From assembly GCA_019635695.1 (NCBI GenBank), contig JAHBYZ010000008.1:57874-121873 (forward strand): 64,000 nt of DNA, written 5' to 3'. Shown here piece after piece: positions 1 to 8,278 of this stretch. This stretch comes from Rhizobiaceae bacterium. GTDB taxonomy: Bacteria > Pseudomonadota > Alphaproteobacteria > Rhizobiales > Rhizobiaceae. Position numbers and translations under genes: made by a program. Numbering within the stretch: position 1 is the stretch's first letter; each line of letters starts with the position of its first letter. Under the pieces are notes generated by a model. The model saw only the letters and a list, made by a program, of their open reading frames with translations, did no database searches and was not told where the DNA came from.

Positions 1-210
1 CGCCTTGACGTCGTAGGTCACCAGACCCTCGTAAAGGTCGAGCATAATGTTGCTCTCGGCGACGGTCGACGTCTTGTGGTGGTCCAGCGTGGTCGGATCG
101 GTGTCGTTGCCGCGGTTGTAGACCACCTCGGCGAACGCGGGCGCTGCCACAAGGCCGCCGGCCAGAACGAGCGCGGTCGAAACCATCGCCGCCTTGAAGA
201 AATGACGCAT
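1..210 (-). CDS. Peptide/dipeptide ABC transporter substrate-binding protein, 5' part only
   Basis: Only the first 70 codons lie in the window; the gene runs off the left edge. The start ATG at 210 is followed by a clear Sec signal peptide (positively charged MRHFFK, hydrophobic core, cleavage after about PAFA, residue 27). The mature part begins EVVYNRGNDTDPTTLDHHKT and continues through NIMLDLYEGLV, which is the typical opening of family-5 extracellular solute-binding proteins (DppA/OppA type) that deliver peptides, or sometimes opines or nickel, to an ABC importer. GAGG-like bases lie just upstream of the start. The substrate cannot be told from this fragment. No transporter partner is visible because the downstream genes are outside the window. 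Confidence 0.8.
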   Translation of the reverse strand, partial: MRHFFKAAMVSTALVLAGGLVAAPAFAEVVYNRGNDTDPTTLDHHKTSTVAESNIMLDLYEGLVTYDVKA

Positions 211-388
211 GATACTGCCTCCTCTGTCGCGCATTGTATGCGCTTGTGAAGCAGCGATTATCGCCGAGCGCCCGTAGAGGGCAAGGCGGATTCTGCTTCC
301 GCAGCGGAGCATACGAAGAGTTGCGCATTCCAGCGCGAAGGCGATTTTTGGGACAAATGCGGTATTGGCGGCACAGCAAGCACAAACG

Positions 389-416
389 AAAAGTGGGGGC
401 CCTGTTGGACCCCCAC
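389..416 (-). terminator. Rho-independent terminator after the ligM-like gene
   Basis: On the minus strand a 10-bp GC-rich stem (GTGGGGG pairing with CCCCCAC, extended by a G-U and two C-G pairs) with an AACA loop is followed by TTTT. It begins 35 bases after the stop codon of the ligM-like gene, so it fits termination of that transcript. Confidence 0.75.
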
Positions 417-450
417 GGTATTTTGCTGCTCGCTGGCTGCCAGCCGCGGA

Positions 451-1836
451 CTACTTGAGGCCGGCGTTCGAGCGGTAGTCGGTGCTCGCCTTGGAGAACA
501 GCGGCGCGGCCTGAACCGTCGCGCGGATCTTCACCTGCACGTGGTCCTCCACCTGCAGCTTGGACGACGGCTTGTCTTCACCCCAGTACAGCGTGACTTC
601 GGTGCCGGGCTTGGCGAATTCGGCGTCGATCGTGGCCAGCGAAAGCATAGCGCGCTCGTTGGCGGAGTAGCCGACCCAGGTCGAGATGCCGACCGTCTTG
701 CCGTTCACCTCGACGCGGTCGGCGTGGAAGGTGTCATAGAGCGACATCGGCAGGGCGATGTGCTTGGCGCCGACACCGGGCTGGAACATAGAGGCGTAGG
801 CCTTGCCCACGTCGTCGCCGTTCCACACCAGCGTGACCTTCTTCTTCTTTTCCGCGGTGCCGTCGGCCTTCATCTTCTCCAGCGCCTCGCGGCCGATGAA
901 GTCGTGGTCGAAGCCGATGATGCGACCGTAGTCGAGCTCGAACGGGGTGAAGTAGTAGTCCTCGATCTTGTCGGAGTGGAAACTGCCGCCCAGCGGCGCG
1001 GTGGTCTCGTAGGCGTTCGCCTTCAGCCACTCGCGGTAGGGTTTCATCTTCTCGCCGGTGTAGATCGCCGGCAGCGGCCGCGGCAGCCAGCCGGATTCCA
1101 GCGCGTTGGTGTGGTAGGCGCGGGCGCCGACCTGCACCATGCCATGCTTCTTGCCAGCCTCCAGCAGCGCGCCATGCACCGCGTCGTTGTCTGCCCAAGG
1201 GCCCCAGATCTCGAAGCCCGGCTCGCCGGCCATGCCGTGGCGCAGGGCCCGCACGTCCTTGCCGGCGATCTTGAAGCGGGTCATGTAAAAGAATTTGAGC
1301 TTCGGCGGCTCCTGCCCGGTCGCCTCGCGGATGATGTCCATCGCGCCGGGACCCTGGACCTGATAGCGATAGTTGACCGGGTCGCCCTTGCGCACGGCCG
1401 AGGAATCGTCGCGCCAGACGCGGACGTCATAGCCGCCTGTCTCGGCGTGGAAATGCAGCCAGTTGATCGAGGTCGGGATGCCGACCGCCTGGTACTCGTC
1501 CTCTTCCAGATGGAACAGGATGTTGTCGCCGATGACGTAGCCGTCATGGTTCACCGCGACGAACTGCTTGGCCATGTCGACCGGGAAATTGGCGACGCTG
1601 TTGATGGCCAGCTTGCTGATCAGCTTCAGCGCGTCCGGACCCTTGATGTTCAGGTCGGCCATGTGGTGGCTTTGATCGTAGAGCACGGCGGTGCGGCGCC
1701 ACGCCAACTGCTCGTCGCGCCAGTTGCGGAATTCCGGAACCACGCGCGGCACCACGGACGGAGCCTGCTGCGACTCCCACAGCAGCTTCACCGGGCTGCC
1801 GGCCTTCGCAATGGCTTCTTCCAGGTTCTTCACCAT
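451..1836 (-). CDS. LigM-like vanillate/3-O-methylgallate O-demethylase family (GcvT fold)
   Basis: A 461-residue protein of the glycine-cleavage T-protein fold, which transfers a methyl group from an aryl methyl ether to tetrahydrofolate. It resembles Sphingobium LigM along its length (recalled, not searched): WRDEQLAWRRTAVLYDQSHHM near residues 45-65, LKFFYM and LRHGMAG in the middle, LESGWLPRPLPAIYTGEK, and GGSFHSDKIEDYY followed by FDHDFIGREALEKM in the last third. The start ATG at 1836 has GGAGGA eight bases upstream; a longer open frame further upstream lacks this. It is a single-gene unit ending in a terminator and is divergent from a LysR gene that probably controls it. No other lignin-aromatic or C1-folate gene is adjacent, so vanillate is only one candidate; other O-methyl or N-methyl substrates, or DMSP-type demethylation, are possible. 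Confidence 0.75.
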   Translation of the reverse strand: MVKNLEEAIAKAGSPVKLLWESQQAPSVVPRVVPEFRNWRDEQLAWRRTAVLYDQSHHMADLNIKGPDALKLISKLAINSVANFPVDMAKQFVAVNHDGYVIGDNILFHLEEDEYQAVGIPTSINWLHFHAETGGYDVRVWRDDSSAVRKGDPVNYRYQVQGPGAMDIIREATGQEPPKLKFFYMTRFKIAGKDVRALRHGMAGEPGFEIWGPWADNDAVHGALLEAGKKHGMVQVGARAYHTNALESGWLPRPLPAIYTGEKMKPYREWLKANAYETTAPLGGSFHSDKIEDYYFTPFELDYGRIIGFDHDFIGREALEKMKADGTAEKKKKVTLVWNGDDVGKAYASMFQPGVGAKHIALPMSLYDTFHADRVEVNGKTVGISTWVGYSANERAMLSLATIDAEFAKPGTEVTLYWGEDKPSSKLQVEDHVQVKIRATVQAAPLFSKASTDYRSNAGLK

Positions 1837-1912
1837 TCTCAGTTCCTCCCGACGGGTGTGAAATCGGCATGCGGAGCCGTCATCGCAGTTTCCTCCTCGG
1901 CACTTCTCCTGT

Positions 1913-1924
1913 AAAACATGTTTT
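1913..1924. promoter_or_regulatory. Perfect 12-bp palindrome between ligM-like and lysR genes
   Basis: AAAACATGTTTT is a perfect palindrome in the 116-bp divergent region between the ligM-like gene and the LysR gene, 29 bases before the LysR start. A second weaker dyad, TTCC-CAT-GGAA, follows at about 1936-1946. Position suggests a LysR binding site for autoregulation and control of the divergent gene; this is inference. Confidence 0.35.
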
Positions 1925-1952
1925 TGTGGCTTCGTTCCCATGGAAAACCGTT

Positions 1953-2897
1953 ATGCCGTCGCTGCACTTCACCATCCGCCAGCTTGAATATTTCGACGCC
2001 GTCGCAAGCGAAGGTTCGATCGCGGCCGCATCGGAACGCTGCCATGTCAGCGCATCGGCGCTGGCGCTGGCACTCGACGAGCTGGAGGGCCGGCTGGCGC
2101 TTCAGCTGTTCGTGCGGCGCAAGGGCAAGGGGGTTGCGCTGACGGCGGCCGGGACGCGGCTGCTCACCCACGCGCGGCGCATCCTGTCGGAAGCGGAGAC
2201 GCTGGCCGCGGACGCCTCCGAGGCTTCGACCAGCCTGACCGGCCGCTTCGGCATCGGCTGCTTCTCCACCCTGTCGCCGTTCTTCCTGCCCGGCATCATG
2301 GGCGAGTTCCAGACCGGTCACCCCGGCCTCAATGTCGAGGTGATCGAGGCTGCCGCGCCCGAACTGCACGAACTGCTGCTGCAGGGGCGGATCGACGCGG
2401 CCTTGCTCTACAGCATCGATGTATCGTCCCAGCTCGCCTTCGAGCCGGTGCGGGAATACCGTCCCTATGTGATGGTCGCCGAGGACCACCCGTTTGCGCA
2501 TCGGCGCAGCGTGGCGCTGGGCGAACTCGCGGACGAGCCGCTGATCCTGCTCGATGTTCACCCGACACGGCTGAACACGGAGCACATCTACGCCACGCTC
2601 GGCCTAAGGCCGCGCATCGGACACCTGACGACGAGCTTCGAACTCGTCCGCTGCCTGGCGGCGCGCGGTCTCGGCTACGCGATCCTCTTTCAGCGCCCCG
2701 CCTCGCCGCTGACCTATGACGGACGCAAGCTGGTCACACTGGAAATAGACAGCATCGTGCCGCATGCGGTCGTCGGCCTCGCGCGCCCAGCCGGCGTTCC
2801 GCCGACGGTCCGCTACGCGGCGTTGCGCGACCATCTGGCTCCTGGCCCGGTCGGGACGCGTGGTGGGCCGTCGCGTCTTTCCAGCGCCGCGTTTTGA
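1953..2897 (+). CDS. LysR-family transcriptional regulator
   Basis: A 314-residue LysR-type regulator. The winged helix-turn-helix is at residues 1-60 (FTIRQLEYFDAVASEGSIAAASERCHVSASALALALDELE), followed by a linker helix and a periplasmic-binding-protein-like effector domain from about residue 90 (GRFGIGCFSTLSPFFLPGIMGEF). The ATG at 1953 starts exactly at the conserved HTH, so the longer upstream frame is not needed. It is transcribed away from the ligM-like demethylase with 116 bp between starts, the usual layout for a LysR activator and its target. The effector is unknown; a methoxylated aromatic is a guess based only on the neighbour. Its stop codon overlaps the first operator of the sulfur regulon (2897-2917). 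Confidence 0.85.
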   Translation: MPSLHFTIRQLEYFDAVASEGSIAAASERCHVSASALALALDELEGRLALQLFVRRKGKGVALTAAGTRLLTHARRILSEAETLAADASEASTSLTGRFGIGCFSTLSPFFLPGIMGEFQTGHPGLNVEVIEAAAPELHELLLQGRIDAALLYSIDVSSQLAFEPVREYRPYVMVAEDHPFAHRRSVALGELADEPLILLDVHPTRLNTEHIYATLGLRPRIGHLTTSFELVRCLAARGLGYAILFQRPASPLTYDGRKLVTLEIDSIVPHAVVGLARPAGVPPTVRYAALRDHLAPGPVGTRGGPSRLSSAAF

Positions 2898-2917
2898 GTC
2901 CACTATGCCGATAGAAA
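2897..2917. promoter_or_regulatory. Candidate Rrf2 operator, copy A (upstream of rrf2)
   Basis: AGTCCA at 2897-2902 and TAGAAA at 2912-2917 are separated by nine bases, matching AGTCTA-N9-TAGACT with three mismatches over twelve arm positions. It shares CCGATAGAA with copy C at 10241. It lies about 200 bp before the Rrf2 start, so it would serve autoregulation. It is the weakest of the three copies. Confidence 0.45.
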
Positions 2918-3118
2918 TTCGGTCAAAGCAGCGGGCATTTTTGTCGATCCGCATGATTTCGAACGAAAAATCAACGCATTTGCCGTTGTATGATGGGTGG
3001 CGGACCGTTAATCCGGCCGCACGCCAGGGCGCGGTGGGGACGAACCAGCATTCCAGGCGGTCACGCAAGGGCGGCCCACGACCAAGGTCGGGGCCGCGGT
3101 CTGGAAGTCTGTCGCGTC

Positions 3119-3568
3119 ATGCTGACGAAAAAAGGCAAATACGGTCTCAAGGCGCTGGTGCATCTGTCTCATCTGCCGGCCGGCCAACTCGCCTTCGTGG
3201 GCGACATCGCCACGCAGAACAGCATTCCGAAGAAATTTCTCGACGCGATCCTCGGCGAGATGCGCAATGCCGGTTTCGTCCAGAGCCGCAAGGGCAAGGA
3301 AGGCGGCTACCGCCTCGCGCGCCCGGCCGAGGAGATCATGGTCGGCCACGTGGTGCGCGTGCTGGACGGGCCGCTCGCACCCATTTCCTGCGCCTCGCGC
3401 ACGCGCTACGAAGCGTGTGACGATTGCGACGAGGCCACATGCCAGGTGCGGCACATGATGCTCGACGTGCGGCAGGCGATCGCCGACGTGCTCGACCGTC
3501 GCAGCCTCGCCGAGATGCGCGACGCGGTGAACGACGCTCTGCTCAGCGACCTGAAGCACCACGCCTGA
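3119..3568 (+). CDS. Rrf2-family transcriptional regulator, probably of sulfur genes
   Basis: A 149-residue Rrf2 protein. The winged helix spans residues 1-75 (MLTKKGKYGLKALVHL, then IPKKFLDAILGEMRNAGFVQSRKGKEGGYRLAR). It keeps four cysteines at 91, 100, 103 and 108 in the region where IscR/NsrR-type members bind an iron-sulfur cluster, so a cluster or thiol-sensing mode is possible. The start is the ATG at 3119, since homology begins there; upstream in-frame sequence is not conserved-looking. It precedes an FAD/NAD(P)-binding protein by 28 bp and sits beside the sulfonate-type monooxygenase and sulfate importer. The Rrf2 family contains CymR, a cysteine-metabolism repressor in Firmicutes. 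Three promoters in this block, including its own, share a dyad, so I infer it represses sulfur-acquisition genes. Confidence 0.85.
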   Translation: MLTKKGKYGLKALVHLSHLPAGQLAFVGDIATQNSIPKKFLDAILGEMRNAGFVQSRKGKEGGYRLARPAEEIMVGHVVRVLDGPLAPISCASRTRYEACDDCDEATCQVRHMMLDVRQAIADVLDRRSLAEMRDAVNDALLSDLKHHA

Positions 3569-3596
3569 GTGCCGGCCGGCGCGAGGGTCTCGCGCC

Positions 3597-4940
3597 ATGA
3601 GCGGGAGAAGGTCGTTCGTCATCGTCGGTGGCGGCGCCAGCGGCGTGCTGCTTGCGGCGCAGCTGCTCAAGAGCGACGATCCGGCGCTGCGCGTTACCGT
3701 GGTGGAAAGGTCGGACGGCTTCGGCCACGGACTCGCCTATTCGAGCACGCTCGACGAGCATCTTCTCAACGTCGGCGCACGCGGCATGAGCGCCTTCCCC
3801 GACGAGCCCGATCATTTCTGGCGATGGCTGCGCAAGCACGGGCTCGCGGATGACAGCGAAACGCCGTTCTTCGCGCCGCGACGGCTCTACGGAGACTATC
3901 TGAGGAAGATCATCGTCGGCATGGCGGAGCGCGAGCCGGTGCGGCTGCGGCTCCTTCACGGCCTGGCGACCTCGCTGTCCCCCACCGCATCCGGCGTCGA
4001 GGTGCAGCTTGCCAATGGCACCAGCCTCATCGCCCATGCGGCGATCCTTGCCGCCGGACACGACACGGAACCGGCGAGCGAGTTCTCCTTCGCGGTGAAG
4101 CCCGGCTCCAACGCGGACGCGCCGCTGCCGCCGGACGCGCCGGTGCTGATCCTCGGCACGGGCCTCAGCATGGTCGACGCATGGCTGGCGCTCAGGCACC
4201 GCGGCCATCGCGGCCCGGTCATTGCGCTGTCGCGGCGCGGCCTGCTGCCGGCGCCGCACCGGGCGGGGAAGCCGCTCAGGCTGGACAGCGCCGACGTCCC
4301 GCTCGGAACCGACCTGTCCTATTTCGTCGACTGGTTTCGCGATCTTGTGCGCGCCCACCAGAAGGCCGGTGGTGACTGGCGCGACGTGGTCGACGGCATC
4401 AGGCCGTTCAACCAGCGTATCTGGCAAAGCTGGCCGGCCGGCGCGCGCCGGCGCTTCCTCGAACATACGAAGGCCTGGTGGGATATCCACCGCCACCGCA
4501 TGGCCCCGCAGATCCACTCCCGCCTGTCGGCGGCGCTGGAGAGCGGCGAGTTGAAGCTGCTGGCAGGCCGGCTCCACGAGGCGCGCCAGACGCCGGACGG
4601 CTTCGTCGCGCAGGTGCAGTTGCGCCACCAACCGACCATCGAGCGCATTACCGTCGCGCGGATCTACGACTGCACGGGCATCGTGAAGGACGTTGCTTCC
4701 GGATCGATCGCGATCGTGCGATCGCTGACCGAGCGCGGTCTGGCGCGCGTCGATCCGCTCAGGATCGGGCTGGACGTCACCGTGAATTGCGCCGTCGTCG
4801 ACGCCGCGGGCGCCGCTTCGGACAAGATCTACGCCATCGGCCCGCTGACGCGCGGCACCTTCTTCGAGATCGACGCGGTTCCCGACATCCGCGTGCAGGC
4901 GGCCCACCTTGCCGCCCGGCTCACCGGCACGGCGACCTAG
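3597..4940 (+). CDS. FAD/NAD(P)-binding protein (NAD_binding_9 type)
   Basis: A 447-residue flavoprotein-like enzyme. The N-terminus has a Rossmann dinucleotide motif (FVIVGGGASGVLLAAQLL, glycines near 11-16) and the family signature GHGLAYSSTLDEHLLNVGARGMSAFPDEPDHFWRWL near residues 43-80. A second nucleotide-binding stretch, VLILGTGLSMVDAWLAL, lies near residue 185. The family is often annotated as hydroxyacylglutathione-linked or simply FAD/NAD(P)-binding; substrates are mostly unknown. It begins 28 bp after rrf2 on the same strand and is likely co-transcribed. It ends in a CTAG shared with the convergent LLM monooxygenase. A redox role in sulfur assimilation, for example supplying electrons or handling a sulfur intermediate, is inferred from context only. 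Confidence 0.7.
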   Translation: MSGRRSFVIVGGGASGVLLAAQLLKSDDPALRVTVVERSDGFGHGLAYSSTLDEHLLNVGARGMSAFPDEPDHFWRWLRKHGLADDSETPFFAPRRLYGDYLRKIIVGMAEREPVRLRLLHGLATSLSPTASGVEVQLANGTSLIAHAAILAAGHDTEPASEFSFAVKPGSNADAPLPPDAPVLILGTGLSMVDAWLALRHRGHRGPVIALSRRGLLPAPHRAGKPLRLDSADVPLGTDLSYFVDWFRDLVRAHQKAGGDWRDVVDGIRPFNQRIWQSWPAGARRRFLEHTKAWWDIHRHRMAPQIHSRLSAALESGELKLLAGRLHEARQTPDGFVAQVQLRHQPTIERITVARIYDCTGIVKDVASGSIAIVRSLTERGLARVDPLRIGLDVTVNCAVVDAAGAASDKIYAIGPLTRGTFFEIDAVPDIRVQAAHLAARLTGTAT

Positions 4941-5827
4941 ACGAGCCTCGCATCCGGCGCCGCCGAATCCGACGGAAATGGACGCGGGCGGCGCTGCTGG
5001 ACCCGTGCGAGCGGACGAATGACCTCCGTCTCGAAGCGCTCGACCACCGCCGCGTCGTGCAGTCCAGAGACCAGGAACTGGGAGACGCCGGCCGCAATCA
5101 GGCGCCACAGCGTGGCAACACCCCAGGCGAACCATTCGTCCGAGACCCGAACGTTCGCCGCGAACCGTATCCTGCCGGAGCGCCCGCAGCGGCCGGCGGC
5201 GGCCCGCACGCGGTCGATCAAGGCGACCGCGTCGGCGAAGGAACCGGAGGGCAGCTCGAATACGCTGGCGTGGCGTGCCGCCACTTCCACGGCCGTTCCC
5301 GACTGTCCCGACAAGCGGATCGGCAGGCCAATGCCGCGCGGCCCGCGATCGGCGACCGTCGCGCCGTGCAGCCTGTAGTAAGGCCCTTCATGGTCGATCG
5401 GACGATCGTTGGACCACAGCCGCTTGAGCAGCGTCAGATATTCGTCCGTGCGCTGCCACGCCGCGGCGTGGCCGGGAAGGTCGGCGGGGATGTCGGCTGC
5501 TTCAACGAGCATGCGCAGGGCCAGCCGGCCGCCGGTCTGGCGATCGAGCGCGGCAATGTCAGCGGCGGTGACGGTGGGGCTGGCCACGCCGGCCCAATGC
5601 GTCACGATCACGTCGAGGGAACGGTTCCAGCGCGCGACACTGGCAGCGATGTCGAGATTGGCCAGCGGGCCGGAAGCGTCGTCGACAATAACGGCGCCGA
5701 AGCCGGAGGCTGACGCAAAGGCCAGATGGCGACGGGTCGTGGCCGGGTCAAAAAAGCAGGAAGGACTCACCGCAACTAGTGGCGATCGGGGTTCGACCGC
5801 CGGAACGAGCACGAAATCGATGGACAT
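4937..5827 (-). CDS. LLM-class flavin-dependent oxidoreductase (SsuD-like)
   Basis: A 296-residue luciferase-like monooxygenase, the fold used by FMNH2-dependent alkanesulfonate monooxygenases. Visible family traits are the strand-helix barrel segments, RWNRSLDVIVTHWAGVASPTV, TGGRLALRML, TDEYLTLLKRLWSNDRPIDHEGPYYRL (the usual HxGxxY/F block) and GLPIRLSGQSGTAVEVAARHA. It is a little shorter than SsuD (about 380). It lies immediately downstream of a 41-residue membrane protein gene and next to the sulfate importer, so release of sulfite from an organosulfonate during sulfate limitation is plausible. The substrate and the flavin reductase partner are not shown. Its stop overlaps that of the convergent FAD protein by four bases (CTAG). 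Confidence 0.75.
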   Translation of the reverse strand: MSIDFVLVPAVEPRSPLVAVSPSCFFDPATTRRHLAFASASGFGAVIVDDASGPLANLDIAASVARWNRSLDVIVTHWAGVASPTVTAADIAALDRQTGGRLALRMLVEAADIPADLPGHAAAWQRTDEYLTLLKRLWSNDRPIDHEGPYYRLHGATVADRGPRGIGLPIRLSGQSGTAVEVAARHASVFELPSGSFADAVALIDRVRAAAGRCGRSGRIRFAANVRVSDEWFAWGVATLWRLIAAGVSQFLVSGLHDAAVVERFETEVIRPLARVQQRRPRPFPSDSAAPDARLV

Positions 5828-5909
5828 CGGATTCTCCTCGTCGGCCTGAAAGAAGTCGAGGGACGGGAAGTCTCGGGACTGATGGTCTCCCTGGTTTCGG
5901 CTATCGGCC

Positions 5910-6035
5910 TCAGCCTACGAAGCCGAGAATGATCGCCGCGGCAAATACGAACGAGACCGTGAATGCGGCATAGGCCGGCAGACGGGTGTTCACGGTGCGG
6001 GTGGCAACGCGGGCAGTCAGAAGGGAATGCTTCAT
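5910..6035 (-). CDS. 41-residue single-pass membrane protein, sulfur locus
   Basis: A short gene encoding MKHSLLTARVATRTVNTR followed by one hydrophobic helix (about residues 21-40, ending AAIILGFVG) and a stop. GGAGG sits six bases before the ATG, a textbook ribosome-binding site. It is the first gene after the best copy of the AGTCTA-N9-TAGACT dyad, whose right edge is 20-40 bases upstream of the start, and it is followed after 82 bp by the LLM monooxygenase on the same strand. I do not recognise the family. The basic N-terminus and C-terminal helix suggest a small inner-membrane protein, possibly a partner of the sulfate permease or a regulator of it; that is inference. Confidence 0.6.
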   Translation of the reverse strand: MKHSLLTARVATRTVNTRLPAYAAFTVSFVFAAAIILGFVG

Positions 6036-6054
6036 GGCAACCTCCGATCTATCT

Positions 6055-6075
6055 AGTCTACAAATTCCCTAGACT
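6055..6075 (-). promoter_or_regulatory. Candidate Rrf2 operator, copy B (perfect dyad), with overlapping promoter
   Basis: AGTCTA (6055-6060), nine bases, TAGACT (6070-6075): a perfect inverted repeat. On the minus strand a promoter-like TCGACA, 16-base spacer and TAGACT overlaps it, so a bound repressor would cover the -10 region. It serves the small membrane protein and LLM genes, whose first start is 20 bases downstream of the dyad. Confidence 0.65.
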
Positions 6076-6195
6076 TTGTCGATTGCGTTTTTCGTGATCC
6101 ACCGAGCATGGTTTTGCCCGTGTCAGCTGCCGCAGGGAACGATCGTCCGGCTGCCTTCCCTGCAAATCGCCGGCCTCGACAGCCGGACGGCGCGC

Positions 6196-7344
6196 TCAGG
6201 TTCCCGTGGCGAGCATGATCTCGCGTGCACCGAAAGGCTGGCGGAGCGGCTCAAGCGCGGGCCCGGGCTCGGGCTCGGTTTGCGGCGCGGGCGTGTCGCC
6301 CTCCTGACGTCCCGCGAACGCCTTCCATCGCTTCGGGCGGAAGGCAACGCGGCTGCCGATGCCTGCGGTATGGCCGGCCGGCAGCTCGATCTCGACACGG
6401 TGGCGGTCGCCACCCACTTCGATCTCGAGCCGGCGGGTACCGGCAACACGCCGGCTCGCAACGACGACGCCGGCGATGCAGCCGCCGCAGCCGTCGGTCA
6501 GCTCGATGTCGTGCGGGCGGAAATAGAGCGTGGCCGGGCCGTCCGCGAGAGCCGATTCGGAAAAGCCGAGCGCCCGGTCGGCAAGCCACAGCTGGCCGTA
6601 CTCGGCGCGCACCGGAAGCGCGCTGGAATCGCCGATGAAACCATAAACAAAAGGCGAGACGGGACTGTCGTAGACCTCGTCCGCCGTGCCCACCTGTTCG
6701 ATCTGACCCTGGCTCATCACCACGACGCGATCGGCAAGCTCCAGCGCCTCCTCCTGATCGTGCGTGACGAAGACCGTGGTATGGCCGGTCGTGTCGTGGA
6801 TCTCGCGCAGCCAGCGGCGCAGTTCGCGGCGCACCTGCGCGTCGAGCGCGCCGAACGGCTCGTCAAGCAGCAGCACGCGCGGCTCGATGGCCAGCGCGCG
6901 GGCCAGCGCCACGCGCTGCCGCTGGCCGCCGGAGAGCTGGCTGGGATAGCGGTTCGCCAGACCCGACAGCTGCACGAGGTCGAGCAGTTCCACCGCGCGG
7001 CGGCGGATCTCGGCGCTGGACGGCCGCGACGCCGCCGGCCGCACCTTCAGCCCGAAGCCGATATTGTCGGCCACCGTCATGTGGCGGAACAGCGCGTAGT
7101 GCTGGAAGACGAAGCCGACATTGCGCTCCTGCACGCTCTTGCGCGAGGCGTCGTCATCGCCGAACAGAATCGCGCCCGATGTCAGGAACTCGAGCCCGGC
7201 GATCAGGCGCAACAGCGTCGTCTTGCCCGAGCCGGAGGGCCCGAGCAGCGCGATCAGCTCGCCGGAACGGATGTCGAGCGAGACGTCGTCCAGCGCCGGG
7301 AAGCGGTCGAATTCCTTGCGGACGTTGCGGATGCTGAGTTCCAT
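6196..7344 (-). CDS. cysA: Sulfate/thiosulfate ABC transporter ATP-binding protein CysA
   Basis: A 382-residue ATPase that powers sulfate/thiosulfate import. Walker A is GPSGSGKT at residues 35-42, the signature LSGGQ at 137-141 and Walker B LLLDEP ending at 163, with the H-loop in [10 protein letters not shown]. After the ATPase domain comes a TOBE-like regulatory domain (about 235-340) and a proline/glutamate-rich tail. The start is the ATG at 7344 with GAGGAG nine bases upstream; the longer upstream frame is discarded. It is the last gene of sbp-cysT-cysW-cysA, 37 bp after cysW. The identification rests on the neighbours and the sulfate-type organisation as well as the family. Confidence 0.92.
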   Translation of the reverse strand: MELSIRNVRKEFDRFPALDDVSLDIRSGELIALLGPSGSGKTTLLRLIAGLEFLTSGAILFGDDDASRKSVQERNVGFVFQHYALFRHMTVADNIGFGLKVRPAASRPSSAEIRRRAVELLDLVQLSGLANRYPSQLSGGQRQRVALARALAIEPRVLLLDEPFGALDAQVRRELRRWLREIHDTTGHTTVFVTHDQEEALELADRVVVMSQGQIEQVGTADEVYDSPVSPFVYGFIGDSSALPVRAEYGQLWLADRALGFSESALADGPATLYFRPHDIELTDGCGGCIAGVVVASRRVAGTRRLEIEVGGDRHRVEIELPAGHTAGIGSRVAFRPKRWKAFAGRQEGDTPAPQTEPEPGPALEPLRQPFGAREIMLATGT

Positions 7345-7381
7345 CGTCGTCTCCTCAATGTCCTGCCAGTTCGAATCTGTA

Positions 7382-8278
7382 TCAGTGTCCGGCGCGCGTT
7401 GCGGCAAGCTGGTCGGCGTAGCGCCATTCGAGCCAGGTCTTGATGGCCAGCGTCACCAGCGCCAGCCCGGCCAACACGGCGGCCATGCTGAACGCCGACA
7501 CCTGCGCCAGCGCGCGGAATTCCTGGTAGTAGAGTTCGATCTGCAGCGGCATCGTCACGGTCTCGCCGCGCAGCTTGCCGGATATGACAGCCACGGCGCC
7601 AAACTCGCCCATGGCGCGCGCGTTGCACAGCAGGACGCCGTACAGCAGCGCCCATTTCACGTTGGGCAGCGTCACGTGCCGGAAGGTCTGCCAGCCGGAC
7701 GCGCCCAGCGACAGCGCGGCTTCCTCGTCGCCCGTGCCCTGGTCCTGCATCAGCGGGATCAGTTCTCGCGCAATGAACGGGAAGGTGACGAAGATCGTCG
7801 CCAGCACCACGCCGGGCACGGCGAAGATGATGCGGACGCCGTAATCCTCCAGCAGCCAGGCGCCGATCGGCGTGAACGGGCCGAGCAGCAGCACGTAGAC
7901 CAGCCCGGCCACCACCGGCGACACCGAAAACGGCAGGTCGATCAGCGTGACGAGGAAGGCGCGGCCGGGAAAGCGGTATTTGGCGATGGCCCATGCGGCG
8001 GCGATGCCGAAGAGGAGGTTGCAGGGCACGGCGATCGCCGCAACGAGCAGGGTCAGCAATATCGCCGAGATCGCTTCGGGATCGCGAAATGTCGACAGCG
8101 CCGGCCCGATGCCCATGGCGAGCGCCTGCACGAAGATCGACACAAGCGGGACGACCAGGAACAGCGCAAGGACGAATACCGTCAGCGCGATCAGCGCGAT
8201 GCGGACCGGCGCGGATTCGTCCGTCGACGACTGCACGGCCGGCGCGGCGATGTTTGCGTCGAAGCTCACGTCAGCCAT
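7382..8278 (-). CDS. cysW: Sulfate ABC transporter permease CysW
   Basis: A 298-residue inner-membrane permease with about six membrane helices (first at roughly 27-50: [22 protein letters not shown]). The ATPase-contacting EAA loop is [21 protein letters not shown] near residues 180-205. CysW features include [30 protein letters not shown] and [16 protein letters not shown]. It pairs with CysT to form the translocation channel for sulfate and thiosulfate. Its start overlaps the end of cysT by eight bases, indicating translational coupling, and cysA follows. Confidence 0.93.
   Translation of the reverse strand: MADVSFDANIAAPAVQSSTDESAPVRIALIALTVFVLALFLVVPLVSIFVQALAMGIGPALSTFRDPEAISAILLTLLVAAIAVPCNLLFGIAAAWAIAKYRFPGRAFLVTLIDLPFSVSPVVAGLVYVLLLGPFTPIGAWLLEDYGVRIIFAVPGVVLATIFVTFPFIARELIPLMQDQGTGDEEAALSLGASGWQTFRHVTLPNVKWALLYGVLLCNARAMGEFGAVAVISGKLRGETVTMPLQIELYYQEFRALAQVSAFSMAAVLAGLALVTLAIKTWLEWRYADQLAATRAGH

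Noticed and set aside
541..1914. A 457-codon open frame opposite the ligM-like gene
   Set aside because: Low-complexity hydrophobic/acidic shadow typical of the antisense frame in GC-rich DNA; the minus-strand protein has clear family motifs.
2938..2970. Imperfect inverted repeat TTTTTGTCGA ... TCGAACGAAAAA upstream of rrf2
   Set aside because: Arms do not align without gaps and it is not repeated at the other sulfur promoters; the AGTCTA dyad is the better operator.
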